Source: JAWKUK01 sp041398605 (lineage in GTDB: Bacteria > Planctomycetota > UBA1135 > GCA-002686595). From it: a stretch of 64,000 bases of DNA. The translations under genes were made by a program, and so were the position numbers. Shown one piece after another: positions 46,596 to 57,230 of the stretch; positions within the stretch are counted from its first letter, which is position 1; the number at the start of each line of letters is the position of its first letter. The DNA lies in the NCBI GenBank assembly GCA_041398605.1, contig JAWKUK010000010.1, positions 245,605-309,604 of the forward strand, given 5' to 3'. Below the pieces are notes generated by a model that ran no database searches, was not told the origin of the DNA, and saw only the letters and a list, made by a program, of their open reading frames with translations.

Positions 46596-48443
46596 TCAGA
46601 GCGCCCACAGCGTCAGCTTCGGGCCCGGGCGCTCGATCGCCCACAGGTCCGTGAGCGGGAAGCTCATCTCCGTCGGCAAATGACCGTCGCGCGCAGGCAC
46701 CCGGCGGCCTCCGCGCGACGCGTTCGGCTCCAGGGTCCACAGCGGCGCGCCCTCGAGCGCGAGCGGCGCCAACTTCGGCGCCGGCGGCGCACCTGGCTCT
46801 GCGCCCTCGATCGCGATCGACGGCGTCGGATCGACCAACGGCGGCTCGCGGCCGTCGTCCGGCGTGCGATCGACCAACAAGAGGTGCGTCGCACCGAGGC
46901 CGTGCAGGACCTCGGCCGTCGTCGCGCCATAACGCGCCGCCTCCGGCCGGATCCACGTGCCGCCGTGGCGCAGGTCGTACTCGAACGCGTCCTCCAGGCC
47001 GATCGTGTCGAGGCCCGCGCCCCCCGGCGGCGCGCCGCCCGCCGCGAAGGACTCCTTCCGGTGCAGCTCGCGGCCATAGAGCACGCGCAAGGACGCCGTC
47101 ACCGCCAGCGCGGCCGCGTTGCGCGGCGGGATCGGGCCATACACGTCGATCGCGACGCGGCTCGCCGCCGGCAGCTCCGCCAGCAACGGCAGCGCCAGCG
47201 CGCGCGTGTCCGCGTGCCGCAAGACGTACCCGAGCCGCAGCGCCTGCACCAGCGGCACCGCGCACAACACCACGAGCGCGACACGCCCGATGCGATGCGC
47301 GGCGAGCGCCTCGCCCGCGACCGCCGCCGGCAGCACCAACAGGGCCGCGAGGGGCAGGACGTACCGCACGTGCTCGTTCGGGTTCGTCATGAAAAACGCG
47401 CCCCACGCGAGCGCAAACAGCACGGGCGGCCACAGCGCGCGTCGACGCAGCGCCGGGACCAGCCCCGCGAGCGCCAACACGAGCAGCACCGGGTCATACC
47501 CGAACAACGTCCGCGACAGATTCTCGAACGTCTCCGCGCGGAAGCCCAGCGGGATCTGCGTGCCCGCGAACGCAAACGTGTCGTGCGCGTCGGTGACGAG
47601 CCCTGCGCCGCGACCTGCTCCTCTTGTCGGGCCGTACTTGATCCAATAGGGGTGCCCCAGCGGCACCGCGATCAGCAGCGCCACGCCGACCGTCGCGAAC
47701 CCGAGCCGCACGCGCGAGGCCAACGCGCGCCCGCGCCACCCTCCAGCCGCGCCAGCGGGCGCGACGAGCCACGCGAGGCCCGCGATCACGAGCGCCGCGA
47801 GGCCCGCCTGCAAGATCGCGAACGAGACGCCCGCCGCGACGCCGGCCCACAAGAGTGAGCGCCGCGACCCCGTGCGCGCGTGCACGATCGCAGGCCACGC
47901 AGTGAACAGCAGCGCCGTCGCCAACGGCGCCCACGGGCGCTCCTGCACCGACATGTGCACGTGCAGCAGCGACGTGCCCGCGAGCCAACCCGCGACCCAC
48001 GCGCCGCGCGTGAGGCCCGCCGCGCGCGCCGCGCCGAACGCGGCCAACGCCGCCAACGACGCCAGCACCGCCAGCGTGACCCGCGCCGGCAAGTGCGCGA
48101 AGATCGGCGCTTCCAGCACGCGGTCCTTGAACTGCTCCGTCCCCGACCACCGGCCCGTCACGCGGCCCCACACGTACTCGCCCGCGTACACCGGCAAGAG
48201 CACGTACGGCAAAAAGTTCGGGTACGACGAGTACTTGTTGACCGGCGGGATGAGGTCCTTGTCCTTCGCCATCCCGAGCGCGTTGCGCACGATGTGCGTG
48301 TCCGGCACGTACGAGTACGGCGCGCCGTGCGCGATCGGCCACAGCCGCAGCCCGAGCGGCACGAGGCACAGCACGACCAGCAGCGCGAGGCGCGCGGCGA
48401 GCGACGGCGCAGCGCGCATCAGTCCGATTCGGGCGGCGCGCAT
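46596..48443 (-). CDS. Polytopic glycosyltransferase (GT39/ArnT-PMT-like)
   Basis: About 615 residues from ATG 48443. At least eight hydrophobic helices are seen from ARLALLVVLCLVPLGLRL onward. The first extracytoplasmic loop carries SYVPDTHIVRNALGMAKDKD, an acidic/charged loop of the kind used by PMT/ArnT-like lipid-phosphate-sugar transferases, and PNEHVRYVLPLAALLVLPAA is typical of the later helices. The C-terminal 150 residues are soluble. The enzyme probably moves a sugar from a polyprenyl carrier to an acceptor outside the membrane; donor and acceptor are unknown. The start overlaps the upstream stop (TGATG), and a second identical junction 24 bp later offers ATG 48419. Confidence 0.72.
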   Translation of the reverse strand: MRAARIGLMRAAPSLAARLALLVVLCLVPLGLRLWPIAHGAPYSYVPDTHIVRNALGMAKDKDLIPPVNKYSSYPNFLPYVLLPVYAGEYVWGRVTGRWSGTEQFKDRVLEAPIFAHLPARVTLAVLASLAALAAFGAARAAGLTRGAWVAGWLAGTSLLHVHMSVQERPWAPLATALLFTAWPAIVHARTGSRRSLLWAGVAAGVSFAILQAGLAALVIAGLAWLVAPAGAAGGWRGRALASRVRLGFATVGVALLIAVPLGHPYWIKYGPTRGAGRGAGLVTDAHDTFAFAGTQIPLGFRAETFENLSRTLFGYDPVLLVLALAGLVPALRRRALWPPVLFALAWGAFFMTNPNEHVRYVLPLAALLVLPAAVAGEALAAHRIGRVALVVLCAVPLVQALRLGYVLRHADTRALALPLLAELPAASRVAIDVYGPIPPRNAAALAVTASLRVLYGRELHRKESFAAGGAPPGGAGLDTIGLEDAFEYDLRHGGTWIRPEAARYGATTAEVLHGLGATHLLLVDRTPDDGREPPLVDPTPSIAIEGAEPGAPPAPKLAPLALEGAPLWTLEPNASRGGRRVPARDGHLPTEMSFPLTDLWAIERPGPKLTLWAL

Positions 48444-48928
48444 CAGTCCGACTCGGGCGGCGCGCCCGGCAGGTCGTGGTCGTCCGGGTCCGTCAGCGGG
48501 TCCGAGGCCTCGTCCGTCCGCGCCTGCTCCAACACGGACTCCGCGACCCGGATCGGCGCGCCCGCGCGCAGGGCGAGCGCCAACGCGTCGCTCGGCCGCG
48601 CATCGATGTGCACCTCGGTGACCCCGGGCTCGACACCGTTCAGCACGAGGCGCGCGAAGAACGTGTTGTTGCGCAGGTCCACGACATCGACCCGCGCGAG
48701 CTTCGAGCCCAGCGCCTCGATCGACGCCAAGGCCAATTGGTGGGTCAAGGGCCGCGGCAAGGGCTCGTCGGTGAGGACGCGGTGGATCTCGTTCGCCTCG
48801 CTCGTCCCGATCACGATCGGGAAGCCGCGGCCGCCGTCGACCTCCTGCAGGAAGATCCACTGCTGGTCCGCGCCCTCGCGTCGGACGACGCGGGCGAGGC
48901 GGACGGGGACGAATCGGTCGTTGGCCAT
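48443..48928 (-). CDS. Bifunctional nuclease family protein (BFN/DUF151)
   Basis: A 161-residue protein. Family segments are VDGGRGFPIVIGTSEANEIH, RPLTHQLALASIEALGSKL, RVDVVDLRNNTFFARLVLNG and HIDARPSDALALALRAGAPI. BFN/DUF151 proteins are small single-domain proteins named for reported DNase/RNase activity; the cellular role in bacteria is unsettled. The gene is coupled to the downstream glycosyltransferase by a stop-start overlap and is divergent from the asparaginase gene, 50 bp away. Confidence 0.9.
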   Translation of the reverse strand: MANDRFVPVRLARVVRREGADQQWIFLQEVDGGRGFPIVIGTSEANEIHRVLTDEPLPRPLTHQLALASIEALGSKLARVDVVDLRNNTFFARLVLNGVEPGVTEVHIDARPSDALALALRAGAPIRVAESVLEQARTDEASDPLTDPDDHDLPGAPPESD

Positions 48929-48978
48929 TGCGCTGAGGGTAGGTTAGCCGCGGCTACGGCTACAATAGCGCAGCAGAC

Positions 48979-50061
48979 ATGTCGACGATTCGCACCGTTC
49001 CCGAGCGCCTCCCCGGCGAGCCCCCGCCCAGCCTGGGCGGGCCCGAGGTCGAGGCGCTCTGGCCCGAGAACCCCATCCTGGTCCACGCCACCCGTGGGCA
49101 CGCGATGGAGTCCGTGCACCGCGGCGCATGGTGCCTCGTCAGCTCGGACGGCGAGGTCCTCGAGGGCCGGGGCGCGTTCCGCGCGCCGGTTTTTGTCCGC
49201 AGCGCCATCAAATGCGCGCAAGCGCTGCCGCTGCTGGAGACCGGCGCCGCCGCGCGCTTCGGCTTCGACGACGGCGACATTGCGCTCGCCGTCTCGTCGC
49301 ACGACGCCGAGCCGTGCCACGTCGAGCGCGCCACGGCGTTGCTCGCGCGGCTCGGCCTGAACGAGGACGCCCTGCAGTGCGGCCCGCAGAACCCAGGCAA
49401 CGACGCAGCGCGCTTCGAGCTGCGCGTCGCCGGCGCGCGCGGGACGCGGATCCACAACAATTGCTCGGGCAAACACGCGGGCTTCTTGGCCCTCGCCAAG
49501 CACCTGGGCGACGACCCGGCGCGCTACCTGGCCGAGGACTCGCTGGCCCAGCGGCACGTGCGCGCCGCCGTGCGCGACATGGCCGGGATCGAGGACTTCG
49601 AGCTCATGACCGCCATCGACGGTTGCAGCGCGCCGACGTTCTACCTGCCGCTGGTGGGCCTCGCGGCGGCGTTTGCGCGCGTGACGAACCCTGCGGCGTT
49701 GGAGCCCGAGCGCCGCGCCGCGTGCGACCGCATCGTCCAGGCCGTCCGTGCCAACCCGGTGCTGCTCGCGGGGTCGTCGAAGCGCCTCTGTACGGACCTC
49801 GTGCGGGTCAGCGGCGGCCGGCTCTTCCCGAAGATCGGCGCCGAGGCCGTGTACGCCGTCGGCGTGCCGGGCGCCGACGTCGCGCTCGCCGTGAAGATGG
49901 ACGACGGCGGCGCGCGCGGGCTCTCCGCGGTGGTCATCGCCTTGCTGGAGCGCTACAAGCACTTGAACCGCGCCGAGGTCGACGCGTTGTCGTCCTGGCG
50001 CACGCCCGTGTTGCGCAACTGGGCCGGCCTCGAGGTCGGCGAGCTGCGCGTCGAGCTCTGA
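48979..50061 (+). CDS. L-asparaginase, thermolabile/Rhizobium-etli-type (asparaginase II fold)
   Basis: A 360-residue enzyme matching the AnsA-type asparaginase family that is unrelated to E. coli AnsB: NPILVHATRGHAMESVHRGA, FVRSAIKCAQALPLLETGAA, RIHNNCSGKHAGFLALAKHL (the Ser-x-Lys active-site segment), TAIDGCSAPTFYLPLVGLAA and KIGAEAVYAVGVPGADVALA. It hydrolyses L-asparagine to aspartate and ammonia in the cytoplasm. No signal peptide. The start at ATG 48979 gives the normal family length. The next gene begins 20 bp downstream on the same strand. Confidence 0.9.
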   Translation: MSTIRTVPERLPGEPPPSLGGPEVEALWPENPILVHATRGHAMESVHRGAWCLVSSDGEVLEGRGAFRAPVFVRSAIKCAQALPLLETGAAARFGFDDGDIALAVSSHDAEPCHVERATALLARLGLNEDALQCGPQNPGNDAARFELRVAGARGTRIHNNCSGKHAGFLALAKHLGDDPARYLAEDSLAQRHVRAAVRDMAGIEDFELMTAIDGCSAPTFYLPLVGLAAAFARVTNPAALEPERRAACDRIVQAVRANPVLLAGSSKRLCTDLVRVSGGRLFPKIGAEAVYAVGVPGADVALAVKMDDGGARGLSAVVIALLERYKHLNRAEVDALSSWRTPVLRNWAGLEVGELRVEL

Positions 50062-50081
50062 CCGACGCCGCGCTGCGCGCC

Positions 50082-50987
50082 ATGGACACACCGCCCGCCC
50101 CCCCCGACTTGCCAGACGACGCACACAAGGGCGACGCCGGGCGCGTGCTCGCGCTCGTCGGCAGCCGCGACATGCCGGGCGCCGCGACGCTCGCCGCCCG
50201 CGCCGCGATGCGCGCAGGCGCGGGCCTCGTCACGCTCGGCGTGACCGACCGCAGCCTCATCGCCGCCGTCGCCCCGGCGGCGCCCGAGGCGATCTTTGTC
50301 GTGCTCGACGGCGAGCGCTTCGAGCGCGGCCGCCTGCCGCTGGCGCTGCGCGACGCGCGCGCCGACGTGCGGCTCGTCGGCTGCGGGCGCGGCAACGATG
50401 ACACGACGCGGGCCCTCGTGCGCGCGCTCGTCGACGACACGTTTGACGGGCCGCTCGTCGTCGATGCCGACGGGCTGAACGCGGTGTCCGGCGAGCCCGA
50501 GCGGCTCGCGACCGCGCGCGGCGTCGTGGTGATCACGCCGCACCCGGGCGAGGCCGCGCGGCTGCTCGCGCGCCCGGTCGGGGCGTCGGAGGTGGAGCGC
50601 GTGCTCGCCGCGGAGGAGCTCGCGCGGCGCGTGCGCGGGGTCGCCGTGCTGAAGGGCAAGGGCACGGTCGTCTCCGACGGCGCGCGCACCTGGATCGCGA
50701 CGACCGGGAACTCCGGGATGGCGACCGCGGGCGCGGGCGACGTGCTCGCGGGGATCCTCGCGGCGTACCTGTGCGCGCCGCAGCGGTTCCCGGGCTACAG
50801 CGTGTGGGACGCGGTGCGCGCCGCGGTGCACGTGCACGGGCTCGCGGGGGACCTGGCCGCCGCAGCCGTGGGGCGGCGCGCGCTCGTCGCGTCGGACCTG
50901 ATCGCGCACCTGCCCGCGGCGCAAGAGGCTCACCGCGCCGCGCGTGAGCCGTGGGCCGCGCGGGCGCTCGGAGGCGCTTCGAATTGA
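50082..50987 (+). CDS. nnrD: ADP/ATP-dependent (S)-NAD(P)H-hydrate dehydratase
   Basis: A 301-residue ribokinase-like enzyme that repairs hydrated NAD(P)H using a nucleotide. Diagnostic segments: HKGDAGRVLALVGSRDMPGA (N-terminal loop), VDADGLNAVSGEP, VVVITPHPGEAARLLARPV, VAVLKGKGTVVSDGARTWIA and NSGMATAGAGDVLAGILAAY (catalytic Asp in GAGDVLAG). The separate epimerase domain (NnrE) often fused in bacteria is absent, so this is the dehydratase alone. The frame continues far upstream, but ATG 50082 is the sensible start just after the asparaginase stop. The HEAT protein gene starts within its last codons. Confidence 0.93.
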   Translation: MDTPPAPPDLPDDAHKGDAGRVLALVGSRDMPGAATLAARAAMRAGAGLVTLGVTDRSLIAAVAPAAPEAIFVVLDGERFERGRLPLALRDARADVRLVGCGRGNDDTTRALVRALVDDTFDGPLVVDADGLNAVSGEPERLATARGVVVITPHPGEAARLLARPVGASEVERVLAAEELARRVRGVAVLKGKGTVVSDGARTWIATTGNSGMATAGAGDVLAGILAAYLCAPQRFPGYSVWDAVRAAVHVHGLAGDLAAAAVGRRALVASDLIAHLPAAQEAHRAAREPWAARALGGASN

Positions 50988-53900
50988 GCGCGGCGCGCGA
51001 GCACCGCGCGCGGCTGCGCGCGGGCGCGAGGTCAGCGTTCGTGCCCCTGCCGGACTGCCCGCCCGCGCGCGCGCTCCTCGCGCTTGCTTTGGCAGCGCTC
51101 ACGTGCGGCGCGCCGCTCGTGTTCGCAGACGCCGCCCCGCACGGCGAGGGGCATGGGCCAGGCCAACGGCCGGCGCTAGGCCCCGCGGAGCCGAGCGGTG
51201 AGGTCGAGCGTGAGCTCATCGCGCGCGCCATCGCGCTCGGGCACCTCGAGCACGCCCGCGTCGCGCGGCTCCTGGAGAGCGCGGATTGGACGCTGCGCCA
51301 CCTCGCGCTCGACGCGCTCGGCCGCAGCGAACGCGCGCGCGGCTTCGCGCGCGCGCACGGAGCCGCAGTCCGCGCGGCGCTCGACGATCCGCGGCCCGAG
51401 CTTCGGATCGCTGCGCTGCGCGCGCTCGATGCGGCCACGCTGGCTGCGGCCACGCTGGCGCGGCTCGCGCGCGACGATTCACCGGAGGTGCGGCTGGCGC
51501 TGGCGCGCGCGCTCTGCGCCGCGCGCGGCGACGCGGTCTTCGCCGCCTTGGCGCGCATGGCCGAGGGCGACGACGAAGCGGCGCGCGTCGCGCAGCGAGC
51601 GCTCATCGTCGCGGGCCAGCTGGGCGCCGTGTTCGACGCGGGCGGCGGGCCGAGTTCGCAGGTCGCGGGCTCGCAGGTGGCGGGTTTGCAGGTGGGTGGC
51701 TCGCAGGTCGCGGGTTCGCAGGTCGCGGGCGCGACGACCGCGCATGGGCCGTGGGCGACGGTCGCGACGCTCTTCGAGGAGCTCGTGGCCCTGCCTGACT
51801 CGGAGCGCGCGGTGCTCGCCGAGGCGCTCATCGCTCGGAGCGCGGATCCGGCGCAGCGCGCGCTCGCGCTGGCGCTCCTGGCGCACGCGCGGCCGCTCGA
51901 CCCAGAGGATGCGCAGCGCTTCGTGGACAGCGCGCCGGCGCTCTTCGAGGCGTACGGCGAGGACGGCGCCCTGGCGGTCCTGCGGCGCGTCGCGCGGCTG
52001 GGCGAGCGCGGTCCCGCTGGCGGCCTCGCGAGGCTCGCGGACGCGGGGGCGGTGTCCCTCGACGCCGCCACCCGCGCTGCGCTGCTCGAGGTCGCGGTCG
52101 AAGGCATGTCGAGCGCCGCGCTCGTCGCGTTGCCATTCGAGCCACGGGCCGATGACGGGGCAGCGTCACAGCAGCCTGCGCCGCTGCAGCCTGCACCGCT
52201 GCAGCCTGCACCGCTGCAGCCTGCACCCTTGGACCTCACGCTCGCTGCGCTGCGCGCCCTCTTGGCCCGCGGCGCCGTCGTCGAGCCCGAGGCGCTCGCG
52301 CGGCTCGCCGACGCGCGTTCCATCGACGTGCGCGGCGCCGCGCTGACGTTCGCCGAGGACGCGCTGTCGACCGGCCGCGCCGCCGTGGCGCTGCCGCTCT
52401 TGATGCGGCTGCTCGACGACCCCAACCCGGCGCTCGCTTCGGACGCGTTCCGCGCGTTGGCCAGGAGCGAGGCGCCGCTCGCGGCTGCTCGCGAGGTCGA
52501 GGGCGCCCTCTATCGCGCGTGGCGCGCGGCCGCGCCGCGCGAGCGTGTCACGCGCTTGCGGGCCCTCGCGCGCACACGGCGCTGGCCCAGCTTCGTCACG
52601 GAGCTCTCCGCCTATGCCGAGACATCGCACGACCCCGCGTACATCGGCCTCCTGGCGCCGCTCGCCGACGAGCGCGGGTCCGCGCGTCCCTCGAGCGTTG
52701 GTTTGCAGAGGACGTCGCTGCGATCGCGGCGGCCGACAGCCTCGAGCAGCGGCTCGTCTTTGACGGGCGCGCGGCGACGCTGGCGCTCGCGCTGGCGGGG
52801 CCGCGCGACGCCCTGGGCGGGGCGGGCCCTGACTTCGAGGCTGCGCTGCTGCTGGTGATGCACCGCGTCCATCCCGATGGCCCGGGGACGCGCGCGAAGC
52901 TGCCCAAGGCGCTCGTGGGCCTGCTCGCGCGCGATGGGGCTGGGCGCAGCGCATTGCAGCGTGTGTTGGCCCTCGCGGCGCCGCGCGCGCCGCGACGTGT
53001 CCGCACCGAGGCCGCGATCGCGCTCGCGAACGCGGGCGAGTGCGCGGCGCCGGAGCGGGTCGCCGGCGCGCTCGTCGAGGCGGTCCTCGAGAGCGAGGCC
53101 GAGCTCGCCGTGCGGGCGGTGGATGCGTTGGGCGTGCTCGCGCGCGGCGGCCCCGCCGGCTTCGTTGCCGCGGACGCGGCGCGCGAAGGACCGTGCGCCC
53201 GGGCGGCGGCGGCCGCTTTGCAAGCGCTCCTGGAGCGTTGGGACGCGCTCGGCCAAGAGAGCGTGCGCATCGCGCTGGGCCAGTGCGCGGCCGAATGGCC
53301 CGCGCACTACCGCGCGCTGCAGCGTGTGTTCGAGGGCGCGTCCGACGACACCGTCGCGGGCGCGTTGGTCGAGGCGGCGGCGGCGTCAGCGCGCGGCGCG
53401 CAGGTCAGCCTCGCGGCGCTCGACTGGTTCGAAGCGACGTTGCGCGGTGAGTCCCCGGGCGCGACCTCGGGGGCCGGGAGCGCGGGTGCGGGCGTTTCGG
53501 GCGGCGGCATCTCGGGCGGCGGCGTCTCGGGCGGCGGCGTCTCGGGCGGCGGCGTCTCGGGTGGCAGCGTGTCGAAGGAAGGGGCGCCGCGCGCGCGCTT
53601 CGCGCCGCTCACGGCAGAGCAAGCGCTGGTGCGCCGCGAGGCGGTCTTGCTCGGCTTCGCGCGCGCCGCGGAGCCGCCGCCCGACGCGGTCGCCGCGCGC
53701 GTCTTCATGCGGCCGCTCGCGAGCGCGTCCGAGGACGCCGCTGCCGCGTTCGAGGGGACGCCGCGCGCGCCGGCGGACTTCCGCTTTCGCGGCGAGCTCG
53801 CGGTCGGCGAAGCGCTCGCTCGACACGGCTTGCTCGCCGCGCAGCTCGCAGCCACGCCGCAGTGGTGGGACGTGGACGCCGGCTTCCTCGCGGACCTCGC

Positions 53901-54426
53901 GCAGCGCGCGGGGGGGCGCGAGCCGCGCGCGGCGTTGGCCCTCGCGCAGGCGGCGCTCGTCGCGTGGAACGGTCGGCCCGAGCCGCGCCGCGCGCGCGAG
54001 GCGCGCATGGCGCGTACGGACCTGTTGGCGCTCGCGCTCGCTGCTGCGAGCGCGTGCGGACCAGAGGCTGCGCTCGACGGCGCGGGCGCGGCGCGCGCGC
54101 TCATCGCTGGCCTCGCCCGGGGGACGATCGAGCGTGGCCTCGAGGCGCGCGACCTGCGCGCGCTCGATCGGTGGACGTTCGAGCGCTTGTTCTCTGTCGA
54201 TGCGCTCCAGCGTGACGAAGACGCGCGCGCGCGGCTCGAGGCCGCGGAGCGCCAGCTGCGCGCGCAGGCGGCCCTCGCCGCGGGTGACACCGCACAGGCG
54301 GCGGCCCTCGCCGCGGAGGCGCGCGCGGGCGGCTGGGTGTCGCGCTCGCGCGCCGCGGAGGCGCTGCAACGGCAGATTGAAGCGCTGCTGGCGGCGCCCG
54401 GCAGCGCGCAGTCCGAGGTGCGGTAG
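50984..54426 (+). CDS. Large exported HEAT-repeat protein, one apparent frameshift
   Basis: About 1147 residues from TTG 50984, which overlaps the nnrD stop (TTGA). A signal peptide follows (ARALLALALAALTCGAPLVF), then repeated Ala/Leu/Arg helix pairs such as VARLLESADWTLRHLALDAL, DPRPELRIAALRALDAATLA and DDSPEVRLALARALCAARGD, typical of HEAT repeats, which make protein-binding solenoids. The frame breaks in the GGG run at 52676-52678 and is restored by one G (continues RASLERWFAEDVAAIAAADS). Three in-frame minisatellites interrupt the solenoid: 51656-51730 (SQVAG, 15 bp), 52172-52231 (QPAPL, 15 bp) and about 53490-53572 (GGGVSG, 18 bp). The binding partner is unknown. Confidence 0.75.
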
Positions 54427-54595
54427 TGCGCTGCGAGGGTCAGGTGCGGCGCCGGCAGCGGTCATCTGATCGCGAGGTGCGAAGGGAGCCTCAACTTGAC
54501 GCGCAGCGAGGGCCTCGGCGGACGTGGAGCCGGGCCGCAGCGCGCTGGGATCGAGTCGAGTGGCAGAATCGAGCGCGGGGGCGTAACGTCGGGGC

Positions 54596-57223
54596 ATGCA
54601 GCCTGTCATCGCTTGCGCGCTCGCGCTCACTCCGAGCCCTGCCCAGGTCGGCGCCTACGAGCTGGTGAACTCGTCGGTCGGCCATGGGATGGTCCGCGTC
54701 GAAGTCGGGGACCTGGACCAAGACGGGGTGCCGGACCTCGTGACCTCGTCGTTCACGGATGACCGGATGGTCTTGTACCGCGGGCTCGGCGCCGGCGCGT
54801 TTGCGGAGGGCGCCGAGCTGACCCGCGACGCGAGCGGGCTCGCGAGCCGCGTGGTCGACCTCGACGCAGACGGGCTGCTCGATCTCGTGTTCGGTCGCCA
54901 GGCCGATTTGGTGTGGCTTCGAGGGCTCGGGGGTGGCGCGTTCGCGCCTCTGGCGACGCTCTTGGCCGGCGCGTGGGTCGATGACTTCGAGCTCGTCGAC
55001 CTGGACCAAGACGGCCTCCTCGACTTCGTGATGCGCGACCCGTACCACGTGCTGGTCGCCTGGGGCAGCGGCCCAGCTCAGTTCGGTGCGCCGGTCAACA
55101 TGATCTCGAGCGGCACCAACCTGCAAGACTTCGCCGTCGCGGACGTCGACGGTGACGGTCGCCTCGACCTCGTCGCGATCTCGAGCTACGAGTTTGTGTA
55201 TCCCGGCCCGGTCCTCATCGACGGACAGCTCATCGTCCGGAACCAAACGGCGCCGCGCACGTTCGCGGCGAGCGTCGTTCCGGCCGTTGGGCTCTTCATG
55301 ACCAACGACCTGTCGGCCCTCGACGTGGACCTCGATGGGGACTTGGACCTCGCGCGCGCTGACGCGAGCGGTCAGGTGAAGTGGTTCCGCAACGATGGGG
55401 CGCTCGCGTTCACTGACGTCGCAGCCCCGCTCGGGCTTGCTCCGGGCGTGTCTGAGCTCTTGCCTGTCGACCTCGATGGGGACGGCGACCGAGACCTCGT
55501 CTATGCGGCTGAGGGGGACCCCAATAGTCGCCTGGTCGGCGAGCTGTTGAACCTCGGCGCGGGCGCCTTCGCTGCTGGGGCGACCTTGACCGACGCGGGT
55601 TATGCCCCGCGCTCCGTGGTGCGCGCCGACCTCGACCTCGACGGGGTCCCCGACCTCGTCCACGTGTCGTTCTCCGATGATCAGCTCATCTGGCACCGCG
55701 CGCTCCCAAGCGGGGGGTACGCGCCCATGGTCGAGGTCACGGACCGCTTCCCGGCGTCCACGCCCAAGCCGACGTTTGCGATCGAGGACCTCGACGGAGA
55801 TGGCGGGGTCGACGTGGTGGCCCTCGCCGGCACGGTGCACCTCATGGAGCAGCGTCCGGACGGCTCGTTCGGAAGGAGCACGCCGACGAGCGTCGACGCG
55901 CCCATCCTCGGGTTCCCCGAGCTCGCGGACATCGATGGGGACGGTGACTTGGACCTGCTGCAGGTCCAGTGGCGGCCGCCCAACTTCGATTACGAGTTCG
56001 AGTGGGCGCCGCGCATCCCGGGCGGGTTCGGCGCCGCCGTGCCGATCGACTTGGTGCCGAGCGCCCTGGGCGCCGGCGGCCCGCGCACCGTCGATTGGGA
56101 AGGTGACGGCGACCTCGATGTTCTGGCTGCGGTCTACCAGACGGGGCAAGTACGGCTCTACAGGAACCTTGGATCAGGCCTGTTCTCCGCGCCGGTCAAT
56201 GTGACTCAGGTCCCGAACGCGGCGTTGATGCCTGCGGTCGACCTCGATGGGGACGGTCGGCGGGACCTCGTGCTGCAGTCGGTGAACCTCCCCGGCGTGC
56301 GCACCTTCGCGCGCCTCCTCTCCGGCGCTGGGCAGCTCGGGCCCCTGCGCGAGGTCGGCGCGCTCGCCGGCGCGGTGCATGACCTGGCTTGGATCGACCT
56401 CGACGCGGACGGCGACCTCGACGCCCTCCGCGTGGAGAGCGCCAACTCGAGCGCCCTGGGCGGCGACCTCGCGCTGTATGAGAACCTCGGGGCTGGGGGC
56501 TTCGGCCCGCGCACGGTCTTGATCGCCGATCCCACGATCGGTCGCTACCTGCGCATCCAGGGCGTCGATTGGGACGTCGATGGCCGTCAGGACCTGCTCG
56601 TTCTGGATCAGTCACGGCGCCGGGTCGATGTCTACTTGCAGACAGGGCCGCTTCAGATCGGCGCGCGCCAGCAGCTCACGACCGAGATGAACCAGGGCGA
56701 TGGAATCCGGGTCGCGGACCTCGACCACGATGGCGACCTCGACCTCGTGGTCGCCGACAGCGGAATCAAGGCCCTGCGCGTCTTCGAGAACCAGCGCACG
56801 GTCGGGCAGTCGTTCTGCAGCAGCTTGCCGAACTCGACGGGCAGGGTCGCCGGGCTCACGGTCGCCGGGTCGTCGTCTGCCGCGGTGAATCACACGACGT
56901 TGAATGCGAGTGAGCTGCCTCACTTTGCGTTCGGCTTCTTCATCGGCTCGCTGCAGGCGGCGCCCACCCCGTTCGCGGGCGTGAACGACGGGCTCCTGTG
57001 CCTCGCGGGCTCGGTCGGGCGCTACAGCCGTCCCCACGAGATCCGCAACAGCGGCGCGCTCGGGCGGATTTCGCTGACCCTGGACCTCCAGGACACGCCG
57101 ACACCCACGGGTGCCGTCGCGGTGACGGCGGGCCAGACTTGGTACTACCAAGCTTGGTATCGGGACGCGAACCCCGGGCCGACGTCGAACTTCACCGACG
57201 GCGTGGCGCTGACCTACGACTGA
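54596..57223 (+). CDS. Secreted FG-GAP/VCBS-type beta-propeller repeat protein
   Basis: An 875-residue protein beginning MQPVIACALALTPSPAQVGA (short export signal). The body is a series of FG-GAP/VCBS repeats, each with a calcium-type DxDxDGxxD loop: VGDLDQDGVPDLV, VVDLDADGLLDLV, VADVDGDGRLDLV, LDVDLDGDLDLA, VDLDGDGDRDLV, IEDLDGDGGVDVV, IDGDGDLDLL and further copies to VADLDHDGDLDLV. These fold as calcium-stabilised propellers at the cell surface. The last approximately 140 residues (from about 56801) are a separate domain shared with the next gene (LCLAGSVGRY, NSGALG, TPTGAVAV, TWYYQAWYRD, SNFTDGVALTY). The function of that C-terminal module is unknown. Confidence 0.9.
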   Translation: MQPVIACALALTPSPAQVGAYELVNSSVGHGMVRVEVGDLDQDGVPDLVTSSFTDDRMVLYRGLGAGAFAEGAELTRDASGLASRVVDLDADGLLDLVFGRQADLVWLRGLGGGAFAPLATLLAGAWVDDFELVDLDQDGLLDFVMRDPYHVLVAWGSGPAQFGAPVNMISSGTNLQDFAVADVDGDGRLDLVAISSYEFVYPGPVLIDGQLIVRNQTAPRTFAASVVPAVGLFMTNDLSALDVDLDGDLDLARADASGQVKWFRNDGALAFTDVAAPLGLAPGVSELLPVDLDGDGDRDLVYAAEGDPNSRLVGELLNLGAGAFAAGATLTDAGYAPRSVVRADLDLDGVPDLVHVSFSDDQLIWHRALPSGGYAPMVEVTDRFPASTPKPTFAIEDLDGDGGVDVVALAGTVHLMEQRPDGSFGRSTPTSVDAPILGFPELADIDGDGDLDLLQVQWRPPNFDYEFEWAPRIPGGFGAAVPIDLVPSALGAGGPRTVDWEGDGDLDVLAAVYQTGQVRLYRNLGSGLFSAPVNVTQVPNAALMPAVDLDGDGRRDLVLQSVNLPGVRTFARLLSGAGQLGPLREVGALAGAVHDLAWIDLDADGDLDALRVESANSSALGGDLALYENLGAGGFGPRTVLIADPTIGRYLRIQGVDWDVDGRQDLLVLDQSRRRVDVYLQTGPLQIGARQQLTTEMNQGDGIRVADLDHDGDLDLVVADSGIKALRVFENQRTVGQSFCSSLPNSTGRVAGLTVAGSSSAAVNHTTLNASELPHFAFGFFIGSLQAAPTPFAGVNDGLLCLAGSVGRYSRPHEIRNSGALGRISLTLDLQDTPTPTGAVAVTAGQTWYYQAWYRDANPGPTSNFTDGVALTYD

Positions 57224-57230
57224 GCACCTG

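Noticed and set aside
49128..50081. Upstream in-frame extension of nnrD through the asparaginase gene
   Set aside because: This part is an Arg-rich shadow of the asparaginase frame; ATG 50082 gives the normal enzyme.
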